Shown: positions 51,933 to 60,202 of the stretch, piece by piece
How positions within the stretch are numbered: position 1 is the first letter of the stretch
Layout: every line of letters begins with the position of its first letter
DNA from: an uncultured Thiotrichales bacterium
GTDB taxonomy: Bacteria; Pseudomonadota; Gammaproteobacteria; CAIRSR01
Assembly: GCA_903881315.1 (NCBI GenBank)
Contig: CAIRSR010000219.1
Coordinates: forward strand, 1 to 64,000
Direction of reading: 5' to 3'
Length of the DNA stretch: 64,000 nt
Position numbers and translations under genes: made by a program
Notes under the pieces: generated by a model
The model's database searches: none
Told to the model about the DNA's origin: nothing
Seen by the model: only the letters and a program-made list of their open reading frames with translations

Positions 51933-54272
51933 AATCCGATCTTCCGCCAGCTTTTTTAGGAACCAGAATCGTTCCGCGTCGTATCTCATGACACTATGAA
52001 GATCAATATTCTTCTGACTCAGCCACTCAAGTACATCCTTTCTCGCAGCATTCTTTCTTCCCTGATCCTTCGCTAGAAGGAGGGTTCCAATCTTCCGAAT
52101 AGTCTCAACACAAAAAGATGGAACAAGACCGCCGCCGATCCGCAAAATATTGTCCTCTAAGGCTCCTAAATAAACCGCGCAATCTGTTATTGGTAGTGGC
52201 ATATCCTCATCTGTGAAACGCAACAAGACGGTCATGTACCAGCTGGTCAATAAACTTCTCTCGATAGAGAGAACCACGTTTTCACGTTCCTCGCTTGTCC
52301 TGAGAATATCGATCGCTTCAACAAGCTTACCCTGGATGCTTCCAAGCGACGGAATCGAATCTGGAATCCTGGCTTTTAGCATCGTACGATGTAGATGGTA
52401 AGTAATGAAAAGCGCCAAACGCTCCGCATTAAAACGACACGGCGCTGCTTTCAGTGGTGCATAGTTGGCGCGATCCCGCTCATAGGCAGCCTCAGCCTGA
52501 TCCAAAAGTTTCACAATGGCCGACAGGTCAGTCACACTACGAGCACTATGGCGCAATGCCACCGCCCGCAGGAAGGCCGCTTCTCTCCCGGAAACACGCT
52601 CCGGCTTATCTCGCTCTGCAATGGCAAGGGCCCGACTAGCAAGGATTGCAGATACCCGCCATCTGTTGTCAGCTGCGAAAAAGAAACCCAACCCCAGAAA
52701 GAACGCATACCCTGAACTATCTTCCTTGTTCAACTGCCTCAATGCCTCATCCCATTGCGCAGCGGTCAGACCTCCCGCTTTAAATCCCCTAAGCACCTGC
52801 TCTATAAAGTTACTCGTTGCGCTGAGACGGTCAAATACCAGCATTGGTGGAGTACGCGAGGGAATATCGTCGGTTGACGATGCCCTGTTCAATCTGGCGC
52901 TGAGCAGACTATAACCACCCTCTGCAGCCACGCTGAAACAATCTTCCCAAGTCTCACGTATGCGTGTATCTATTGCTTCCTTTAACTGCTCAATCACTTT
53001 TACATATTCCTCAACGACACCGCGCTCTCTGGCTGTTGTTAGCTGAATTGCAATAGACGATTGCTGGCGATCTAACACAAGGTTCCTGGTGTAGCTCGAC
53101 CATGCTTGTGTAAGTTTCGCTTTTATATGTGGCCGACTATGTATTAGCGGCGCGACCCACTCTTCTAATTCTCGTTCGGATTTATTCAATAGTTTATCTA
53201 ACGAACCTCCAAAGTCATCTGTCCCTGGATTTAGTTCCCCCAACCAAGTATCGAGCCACTGATCGAATTGAGTATCCACAGAAGTACTAGGCCACATTTG
53301 GTCTGCATCTTCTGGTGGGGCCAAGACGCCAGGTTCCGCCAAATAAGCCCTAGGGTGACGTAAGAATAATTCAGCAAAGCTATGTTCCGATCTCCCCCAA
53401 CACACTTCTTCGGCAGCTGCATACATGGCATGATCGCCGGTAATCAACACAACACGGTGCGTCGCCCCCTTTTCAGCTTCGGATAGAATCAGTTTAGAAT
53501 TGATCCATTCGAGACGAGCGAGAACCTGTGCATCAGATTCTATTAATACCGTATCGTGAGGCATACCTTTTTTCTTACGCAACCTATCAAACCATGCTTC
53601 ACGCAGCAAACGGAATCGTAGACGATCTGCCAAATCAGTCGGGGGCTCCAGGGCGACGCGCAAAACTGTGTCATCTACCATACGATTGTCGATAAGGTAC
53701 TCCGGCGGAGCAATCCTGGCTTCCCGTAACAACAACCCGAATCGGCGAAGCTCAGCATTAGCGCCTTTCTGTCCAAGAAGAAAAAGAGAAATTTGACTGG
53801 CATGCTCTGCAAGCATTTCCGCTGCTTTCGCCGGATCAGTATCAGACATGCTGACGGACTGATGAACTAGCCCCTTGAAGGCATCAAACCCCTCAAGAAC
53901 TTTGACTACTTCCTGTTCCGCATCACGGGACACCGCCGTAAATACATCGTCAACCTCCTCACCCATTGGCGGCAAAATCACCAATGGTAGGTCACCACTT
54001 AACTGATGAAATATAAATTTTGCGAGGGCCTCACCAAGAGCAATAACTATTTGGGGATCTTCATCCGGGAAAATCTCCGCATAACCCTTTCTACGTTTCG
54101 TGTTAGGAGCCACCACCCACGGGTTTGTGTATAACTTCACAATATCCGTATCAATCGCATGGAGCAACGCACCTCCCCGCGCCACAAGAATTCGGTCTCG
54201 ACGACGCGGGATCAGCCATCGCCGCTGCTCTGCAGCGGAACGAACATAGGATGCGAGATCATTTTGGGTCAT
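51927..54272 (-). CDS. Large protein with PIN-like N-terminal signature, unknown function
   Basis: A 781-residue soluble protein I do not recognise as a whole. The N-terminal third has features of a PIN-type nuclease: HAIDTDIVKLYTNPW at about 38-52 (first Asp cluster, cf. hhDTNhh), an internal LIESDAQVLARLEW, and RVVLITGDHAMYAAAEEV (cf. hhTxDxxh), with an insertion between. The rest is helical; residues about 530-680 look TPR-like (FFFAADNRWRVSAILASRALAIAE). No membrane segment. It is the last gene of a three-gene operon, each overlapping the next by ATGA. The region is AT-richer than flanking core genes, suggesting transfer. Possible role: RNA- or DNA-cleaving effector of a defence or stress system; this is inference. 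Confidence 0.7.
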   Translation of the reverse strand: MTQNDLASYVRSAAEQRRWLIPRRRDRILVARGGALLHAIDTDIVKLYTNPWVVAPNTKRRKGYAEIFPDEDPQIVIALGEALAKFIFHQLSGDLPLVILPPMGEEVDDVFTAVSRDAEQEVVKVLEGFDAFKGLVHQSVSMSDTDPAKAAEMLAEHASQISLFLLGQKGANAELRRFGLLLREARIAPPEYLIDNRMVDDTVLRVALEPPTDLADRLRFRLLREAWFDRLRKKKGMPHDTVLIESDAQVLARLEWINSKLILSEAEKGATHRVVLITGDHAMYAAAEEVCWGRSEHSFAELFLRHPRAYLAEPGVLAPPEDADQMWPSTSVDTQFDQWLDTWLGELNPGTDDFGGSLDKLLNKSERELEEWVAPLIHSRPHIKAKLTQAWSSYTRNLVLDRQQSSIAIQLTTARERGVVEEYVKVIEQLKEAIDTRIRETWEDCFSVAAEGGYSLLSARLNRASSTDDIPSRTPPMLVFDRLSATSNFIEQVLRGFKAGGLTAAQWDEALRQLNKEDSSGYAFFLGLGFFFAADNRWRVSAILASRALAIAERDKPERVSGREAAFLRAVALRHSARSVTDLSAIVKLLDQAEAAYERDRANYAPLKAAPCRFNAERLALFITYHLHRTMLKARIPDSIPSLGSIQGKLVEAIDILRTSEERENVVLSIERSLLTSWYMTVLLRFTDEDMPLPITDCAVYLGALEDNILRIGGGLVPSFCVETIRKIGTLLLAKDQGRKNAARKDVLEWLSQKNIDLHSVMRYDAERFWFLKKLAEDRIL

Positions 54273-55297
54273 AGCGTCACATTCTGTCCTGAGTGGGATG
54301 TTCTTTTAAATACATTACTCATGTATCCTTTAATCTCCTGCTCCAATTCTATGATTGACATGTCAGCCACTGCATGTTCATAGACTGGCAATTTTGCAGG
54401 ACGAGTAAAATCAGGACGATGCAGTTTACTTGCCTGTTCCTTGACGACAATAAACTCACCCGGGTTACTACGAAGACTGATCACAACCTCTACGCCTTTG
54501 TTCTCAAGCCTTAACGGGCTATCCGGTGAAAACAACAGTGCGTCAATTAACGAGTCATCAGGGGATGTTTTCGTAGCTGAGGCATAGGGACTAAGCATAT
54601 CCAGATCGTGCAGAGCAGATTCTAGATTAATGAATCCGATGATTGCAAAAATCCTATGCGCAACACGCATCCTCACCGTACCATCTTTGTCGTAACGAAT
54701 GAATTGTTCAATCAGTTTCTTCCGTAATCCAGGAAGCGCGAGATGCGCCACTAAACCGGCACTATCCACCTGGCACAAAGCAATGAGAGCAGTGCTCGCA
54801 TGTGCCGACTTGAAATTCGCACTACCAACCAACGCTTGAAGACAACGCTTAGCATCCTGTCTACCTGGGGTAGAAAGCCTGGCCACAGTGTACAGTGTCA
54901 GTGCAAACAACCCATCCCTTCCTTCAGGATCTGACTGACCAAAAAAACCATTCCCAATCTTAGCAGCCAACACGTTGAGAACTGGATAGGCCGAAATGGA
55001 TACAGCAATGGTAAGCAATTGCTCAGCGACCAGAACGTAGCGTACCTGCGGTTCCAGCGAAGACAACACCTGCGCCACCGCCAATTTTAGGTTGTCCCTG
55101 TGATAAGCATTTACGCCATCGGCAAAAGCGCGTAGACCTAAGGCCAATGATCCAGTGCGCAGTATGAGGTGAGCGGCCTCAGGAAAAGCAGCCGGACCAG
55201 CATCTTCCAAAACGTACGACTCGACACCAACCCGCACCCAGCGCTCAAACTGCGCAAGATCCCACATAACTTTCTTCGTTGCTTTAGAATCGTTCAT
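54269..55297 (-). CDS. Helical protein of unknown function, second gene of the PIN-like operon
   Basis: A 342-residue soluble protein, mostly alpha-helical with a leucine/alanine pattern like HEAT or TPR arrays (AAHLILRTGSLALGLRAFAD, VAQVLSSLEPQVRYVLVAEQ, LIALCQVDSAGLVAHLALPG). The last 90 residues change character (VEVVISLRSNPGEFIVVKEQ, IIELEQEIKGYM). No catalytic motif is seen. It begins within the stop of the upstream gene and ends within the start of the PIN-like gene (both ATGA), so the three products are very likely made together. A scaffold or sensor role is a guess. I know of no named family. Confidence 0.68.
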   Translation of the reverse strand: MNDSKATKKVMWDLAQFERWVRVGVESYVLEDAGPAAFPEAAHLILRTGSLALGLRAFADGVNAYHRDNLKLAVAQVLSSLEPQVRYVLVAEQLLTIAVSISAYPVLNVLAAKIGNGFFGQSDPEGRDGLFALTLYTVARLSTPGRQDAKRCLQALVGSANFKSAHASTALIALCQVDSAGLVAHLALPGLRKKLIEQFIRYDKDGTVRMRVAHRIFAIIGFINLESALHDLDMLSPYASATKTSPDDSLIDALLFSPDSPLRLENKGVEVVISLRSNPGEFIVVKEQASKLHRPDFTRPAKLPVYEHAVADMSIIELEQEIKGYMSNVFKRTSHSGQNVTL

Positions 55298-56301
55298 GTT
55301 ACTAATCCAAGTATAGCGCTTCTCAAAAAAACCTTATCCCTTCCCCTAGCAAGACGGTCGGAGAATTTAGTATCATCTGTCAACTCTTTGCGGGAACGCA
55401 CCGTTCGTCCGACTGGGTGAACATTAATATCCTTAATGGAATTAATGGCTATAGAATGACATACCCGTTCAACCCCACCATCAATGACTGCCTCTCCTTT
55501 CTCCAGTTTTGCCAAATCTGTAGCGCACCCCCATGCAGCGTGGCGTTTCCTACCGTCGTCCGGACTCGCCTTGAACCTACGATGCCCCCCTGCATCAATA
55601 GCTGTCGGGCGCCCAGCCAATACAGAAGCCAATACGGAGACATCAAATTCCAGCGCCAGCAGATCCACACCCTCGTCGATATGAATCAATCCAAGCCAAT
55701 CACAAATCCCATCGGCATCACGCTCATGAATAAGCTCACGAATTGAATCACATGTTGTATACCAAAACACTCCGCCGGGACGTCCCAAATGCACACCGCC
55801 CTTAAGACGAGCGGCACGAGCAGATGTTGGTATACCACCAATCATTGTGCGTAACGCGACCCCATCCGAGGTTGTATCGAGTGTAACCGTCCCCAAAAGG
55901 TCGTCTCTCTGGTCTGCCCCGAGAACACTAAAGAAAACCTCTGCACCAACCGTGGTCAGCATGCATCCATCCCCGCCAGAGACTTCATCATCCGTACCCC
56001 ACTTGCAAAGAACACGAAATTCAGGTTTTATACCTAATGATTCGAGATCGGGATAGGAGATGCACAGCTTCGCCCAGTAATCAGGATCCAACTTCAATAG
56101 ATCTAATGTTGCAAACAGCGGATCCGGATCCACCAGAATCGGTGGCGTGTTTTCCACAATGGGTAGCGCATTACGCCACCACAAAAAGAACTCACGGATC
56201 TCATCTCGCTTCAAGAGCGAGTCTTCATGACAATCCACAAAATTCCACAACACGATATGTCCGCGTGGATCGGAAAAAAGGCGATCGATCAGTTCGTGCA
56301 T
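55294..56301 (-). CDS. Protein of unknown function, first gene of the PIN-like operon
   Basis: A 335-residue soluble mixed alpha/beta protein. Distinctive segments: HIVLWNFVDCHEDSLLKRDE, GGVHLGRPGGVFWYTTCDS, WLGLIHIDEGVDLLALEFDV and SPDDGRKRHAAWGCATDLAK. No family match comes to mind. I chose the ATG at 56301 because AGGA lies 6 bases upstream; a longer frame starts at 56379 without a good Shine-Dalgarno. It opens the operon and lies 284 bases from the divergent folC gene, so its promoter is presumably in that gap. Confidence 0.66.
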   Translation of the reverse strand: MHELIDRLFSDPRGHIVLWNFVDCHEDSLLKRDEIREFFLWWRNALPIVENTPPILVDPDPLFATLDLLKLDPDYWAKLCISYPDLESLGIKPEFRVLCKWGTDDEVSGGDGCMLTTVGAEVFFSVLGADQRDDLLGTVTLDTTSDGVALRTMIGGIPTSARAARLKGGVHLGRPGGVFWYTTCDSIRELIHERDADGICDWLGLIHIDEGVDLLALEFDVSVLASVLAGRPTAIDAGGHRRFKASPDDGRKRHAAWGCATDLAKLEKGEAVIDGGVERVCHSIAINSIKDINVHPVGRTVRSRKELTDDTKFSDRLARGRDKVFLRSAILGLVT

Positions 56302-56434
56302 GCGATATCCTATCAATCTGTGCGTCGATTGGGTGCTTCGTGGCATTATCACCCCATGAAGCGCCACATCATGGCTCATTCATGGGGCACCACGACAGAC
56401 TACCAGCCTAGACTACACACCACAGCCCTCGCAA

Positions 56435-56480
56435 CCCCCCCCCGTGTGTCAAAAAACCTGACACCCACAACTATCCCTAT
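56435..56480. other. C9 tract and two small inverted repeats between the PIN-like operon and folC
   Basis: Nine consecutive C residues (56435-56443) are followed by GTGTCA/TGACAC (56446-56451, 56459-56464). TATCCC/GGGATA with loop TATC comes next, at about 56472-56487. The homopolymer could vary in length by slippage and alter promoter spacing for either divergent gene. No regulator is recognised. Confidence 0.4.
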
Positions 56481-56585
56481 CGGGATATGTGAAATGATTG
56501 AAGTGGCCGCAGGGGACAAAAACAATAGACAGTACCCGCAGAAGTGACCGACATAATGTTGAACACCAGAGGAAACTGCAAAACA

Positions 56586-57956
56586 ATGACAAGCAACACC
56601 AGCCTCAATACCATCCTTGCGAAACTCAACACCCTAGCCAGTTTTGAGAAAACGGCAAACCTACTAGACCTAAGCCCACTCGCGAGCATGAAACAATTGC
56701 TACGCGCCCTCGGTAATCCAGAACAACGCTACAAGATTATTCACATTGCTGGCACCAATGGCAAGGGACAAACCGCCGCGATCATCTCAAGGCTATTAAC
56801 CGAAGCAGGATTTCGGGTTGGCCTTTACACCTCACCGACTGTCCTTGATGTGCGGGAAGGGATCCAGATAGACAACGAGTTTATTCGAGAGGACGCCTTC
56901 GTGGCTGGCGGAGAAGCGGTTCTTAATACAATCGAGGAACATCAAGAAGATTTCTGCCCATCCTACTTCGATACCATGACCGCGATTGCCTTCTATGCCT
57001 TCTATCAACAACAGGTAGACTGGGCGGTTATCGAGACCGGAATGGGAGGGACAACCGACTCAACCAATACCGCACCAAAAGAGATCGCGGTCATCACCCC
57101 GATCAGCCACGACCACAGCGCATTTCTCGGCGAATCACTAGAGGATATCGCAGAGAGTAAGCTCGGCATTGTGACGCATGCCATGCCGGTCATCCTCGCA
57201 AGCCAGCAGATTGATATAAAGCAATATATTATCAAGAAACTGCAAGAGCGGGGATGCACCCCCATCGACAGCGATCGTATCACGATAACGCCCCACTACC
57301 CAGAAGATCGCTACACGTTTGTCTTCATCGGGGGCGAGACATTTTCTCTTAGCTCACCCGAGAGAAGGATTCCAAGGCCAACTTTAGAGTGTATCAAAAC
57401 GGCGCTCACCACCATCTCTCTTATCAAAGAAACGACGTTGGATGAACGAAGGCGCTATGCACAGGCTGCCCTTGCGGTTTCCCTACCCGGCAGATTGCAA
57501 CTCTGCCACGAGATAAAATACAAACCGAGCGGGGCAATCCTCCCAACCGTCCTATTTGATGGCGGGCACAATGCAGCAGCGCTCCAGGCACTGCACGAAC
57601 ACCTCCACGTTCTAGGAATAAAAGACTATAGCCTCGTGTTGGGAATGGCGCAGGATAAATTATTAGAACACATCAACGCCCCTTTGCGCACACTCTGCGC
57701 CGAGGCAGGCCGGATTATTCTCTGCCAAGCCTCCTCGGCACGGGCAGCCAGCACCGATGCCTTGCAGCATTTCATCCTCGCACTTTCCCGAGAATCAGAA
57801 AAAAAGATCATCAAAGCGGAATCCGTCCAGGATGCGCTGCACCTGGTCGCTACGGAGCAAGTAGGCGCGGTAATCATCGCCGGATCATTTTATCTACTCC
57901 AAGAGGCTTTTCCCTGGTTTGAACTCCCTCACTCCGTGCCACGGCCAAATTGTTGA
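56586..57956 (+). CDS. folC: FolC-type Mur ligase (dihydrofolate synthase/folylpolyglutamate synthase family)
   Basis: A 456-residue FolC-family ligase: P-loop HIAGTNGKGQTAAII at about residues 50-64, the ligand loop VGLYTSPTVLDVREGIQID, DWAVIETGMGGTTDSTN, PISHDHSAFLGESLEDIAESK and the C-terminal FDGGHNAAALQAL. It adds glutamate to dihydropteroate and/or folates. The sequence is rather diverged from E. coli FolC (e.g. TMTAIAFYAF), so it could be a specialised paralogue. ATG 56586 is chosen with AGAGGA about 10 bases upstream; an in-frame ATG exists at 56544. The 3' end overlaps the convergent deacetylase-like gene by 28 bases. Confidence 0.88.
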   Translation: MTSNTSLNTILAKLNTLASFEKTANLLDLSPLASMKQLLRALGNPEQRYKIIHIAGTNGKGQTAAIISRLLTEAGFRVGLYTSPTVLDVREGIQIDNEFIREDAFVAGGEAVLNTIEEHQEDFCPSYFDTMTAIAFYAFYQQQVDWAVIETGMGGTTDSTNTAPKEIAVITPISHDHSAFLGESLEDIAESKLGIVTHAMPVILASQQIDIKQYIIKKLQERGCTPIDSDRITITPHYPEDRYTFVFIGGETFSLSSPERRIPRPTLECIKTALTTISLIKETTLDERRRYAQAALAVSLPGRLQLCHEIKYKPSGAILPTVLFDGGHNAAALQALHEHLHVLGIKDYSLVLGMAQDKLLEHINAPLRTLCAEAGRIILCQASSARAASTDALQHFILALSRESEKKIIKAESVQDALHLVATEQVGAVIIAGSFYLLQEAFPWFELPHSVPRPNC

Positions 57957-59023
57957 TCGTAGCGCAGAGTATCCCCGGGCTGACTCTCGTAACACGCCTC
58001 GGCAGCGACTGGCTGCCCCGCAAACAACAACTCGCTCACCGTCACAAAACGATAACCGCGCCGCTGCAGTTCTGGGATCAGCGCCGTCAGCGCCTCGGCT
58101 ATGTGCCAACCGCGACCATTGGCATGGGCCACCACGATAGACCCAGGCCGGATCTGGCTTAGAATGGCGCGGACAATCCGCCCGGCGTTCTGATCACGCG
58201 CTGGGTCACCGGCAATGACGTTCCACTGGATGGGGTAGAGCCCCTCGCCAGCCACCGCTGCGAGCGCCTTCTCATCACACGCCCCGTACGGGAAACGAAA
58301 GACTACCGGCAGCGACGGTATGCGTGTCGCAGCCTCCGCGCCCGTCGTGGCAGCACAGGGTAGCGCCAATAGACGTTCGCGCAGCAACTCGTACTCGGCC
58401 TGCGTCCATTGCACCTGATCCAACAGCTCGGTATCGCGCAATACCCGCAGGTTACCGTACGACCAAGCGTTATTGCCTATCTCAAAGAGCGGGTCGGCAA
58501 TGAGTTGCATCGCCTTTTCCTGGTGGGTGCGCAGCCATTTTCCCCCCGCAAAAAAGGTTGCCTTAACGTGCCGTGTACGCAGAACATTGACGAGTGCTGC
58601 GTCGTAACCAGTAACCTCAGTGGCCTTCTCGGACAGGTCGAAGGTAAGCGCAACGAGCTTCTCGTCGCCGCGTGGAGCAACATAGCGTATGGATCGGGCA
58701 AACCCCTCGGGCAGGGCTTGAGACGGGTGACTCGGTTTGGTACGCACCGGTGGTGTATAAACGGCGGGGAGGTCGATATAGATGGTGCGGTCGTGCGGCG
58801 TCCCACGCAAGGCCTCCGGCCCCCAACAGGCCTCTAGCAGGGAACGGGCACCGGGACGCGGCACAGACGCCGGGGGCGCTGAGTAGGCAGGGGTTGCTGC
58901 CTCGTCTAAGGCAAACTCAGTCGCCCCTTCTGCCAATACGTTGCCCGCCAGCAACAAGGCCATGCCTCCCACGATAACTGCGGCCCCCATCAGGCTCCAC
59001 CAACGTACCGCACAAAACACCAT
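57929..59023 (-). CDS. Polysaccharide deacetylase (NodB)-family exported protein lacking metal ligands
   Basis: A 364-residue exported protein with an N-terminal signal anchor (WWSLMGAAVIVGGMALLLAG) and a proline-rich linker, then a NodB-homology domain from about residue 120. The usual subgroup motifs are altered: motif 1 reads TFDLSEKATEVTGYD (Asp129 kept; the second Asp is Leu130), and motif 2, usually GNHAWTHGN, reads GNNAWSYGN with Asn185 and Tyr189 replacing both zinc-binding His residues. Later motifs look intact (VVFRFPYGACDEKAL, SIVVAHANGRGWH). It probably binds rather than deacetylates sugars, unless it works without that metal site. Confidence 0.85.
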   Translation of the reverse strand: MVFCAVRWWSLMGAAVIVGGMALLLAGNVLAEGATEFALDEAATPAYSAPPASVPRPGARSLLEACWGPEALRGTPHDRTIYIDLPAVYTPPVRTKPSHPSQALPEGFARSIRYVAPRGDEKLVALTFDLSEKATEVTGYDAALVNVLRTRHVKATFFAGGKWLRTHQEKAMQLIADPLFEIGNNAWSYGNLRVLRDTELLDQVQWTQAEYELLRERLLALPCAATTGAEAATRIPSLPVVFRFPYGACDEKALAAVAGEGLYPIQWNVIAGDPARDQNAGRIVRAILSQIRPGSIVVAHANGRGWHIAEALTALIPELQRRGYRFVTVSELLFAGQPVAAEACYESQPGDTLRYDQQFGRGTE

Positions 59024-59126
59024 AACCTACCCTCCTCTCGTTGTGTGAAGCGTTATACTCGCTTCTCTTGTCGCCAGTCCATACAAGCCGTAAGCCTGTT
59101 CGGGCCAGCACCAACCGAACGAGACC

Positions 59127-60167
59127 ATGATGATGAATTATAAACAAATAGGTAACAGCGATTTGCGTGTATCCGAATTGGCTCTCGGCACGATGACCTT
59201 CGGTGAGCAGAACACCGAGGCAGAGGCCCACGCCGAACTCGATCTTGCCATATCACACGGGGTTAATTTCATTGACACCGCCGAGATGTATCCCATCCCG
59301 CCGCGTGCAGAAACGGTTCATCGCACCGAAAACTATGTGGGTAGCTGGCTCGCGCACCAATCACGCGACAAACTTATCGTCGCCACCAAGATCGTCGGCC
59401 CAGGCCGTGGATTCCACTGGATACGCAACGGCCCACGCATCCATCGTCCGCAGATACACGCTGCGCTGAACGACAGTCTGCGCCGCCTCCAAACCGACTA
59501 CATCGACCTCTACCAGATCCACTGGCCGGATCGTTACGTGCCCATGTTCGGCGCAACCAGTTACGACGTAACCAATGAACGCGACAGCATCCCCATCGCA
59601 GAACAACTGCAGGCGCTCGCAGAATTGGTCAGCGCTGGCAAGATACGCTACATTGGGCTTAGCAACGAAACCCCATGGGGCATTGTTGAATTCACGCGCA
59701 CAGCAACAGAACTGGGCCTACCAAAGATTGTCAGTGTGCAAAACGCCTACAGCCTACTCAACCGCACCTTTGAGAATGGCCTCGCCGAGGTTTGCCGCCA
59801 TCTCAATGTTGGTCTGCTTGCTTATAGTCCGCTGGCATTCGGCTGCCTCACTGGGAAATATATTACCGATCCGCAGACCAGAGGCCGGATAACCAATTTC
59901 CCCAACTTCGGTCAGCGCTATAGTAAACCCAATGTCGTCGCCGCCACGAAAGAATATGTACGCATCGCCACAGAGGCCCGACTAACGCCCACCACCCTGG
60001 CGCTCGCCTATGTGCGTACCCGCTGGTTTACCAATAGCGTTATCCTCGGCGCAACCAGCGTACAACAATTAGCGGAGAATCTAAACAGTTGCAACGTAAC
60101 GCTGTCATCAGAAACGATTGGACAGATTGAAGCGGTTCATCAACGATTCCCTAGTCCTGCACCTTGA
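59127..60167 (+). CDS. tas: NADP(H)-dependent aldo/keto reductase, Tas family
   Basis: A 346-residue (beta/alpha)8 aldo/keto reductase. N-terminal IGNSDLRVSELALGTMTFGEQ and the catalytic tetrad residues: Asp in FIDTAEMYPIP with Tyr, Lys in VATKIVGPG, and His in IDLYQIHWPDR. The ETVHRTENYVGSWL segment and SVQNAYSLLNRTFENGLAE match E. coli Tas (346 aa). Physiological substrate is unknown. Up to three in-frame Met codons at the start (MMMNYKQ); the first is listed. Confidence 0.92.
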   Translation: MMMNYKQIGNSDLRVSELALGTMTFGEQNTEAEAHAELDLAISHGVNFIDTAEMYPIPPRAETVHRTENYVGSWLAHQSRDKLIVATKIVGPGRGFHWIRNGPRIHRPQIHAALNDSLRRLQTDYIDLYQIHWPDRYVPMFGATSYDVTNERDSIPIAEQLQALAELVSAGKIRYIGLSNETPWGIVEFTRTATELGLPKIVSVQNAYSLLNRTFENGLAEVCRHLNVGLLAYSPLAFGCLTGKYITDPQTRGRITNFPNFGQRYSKPNVVAATKEYVRIATEARLTPTTLALAYVRTRWFTNSVILGATSVQQLAENLNSCNVTLSSETIGQIEAVHQRFPSPAP

Positions 60168-60202
60168 TCGTTTGCGGATAAACTAAAAGCCAGGGGTCAT
60201 CC

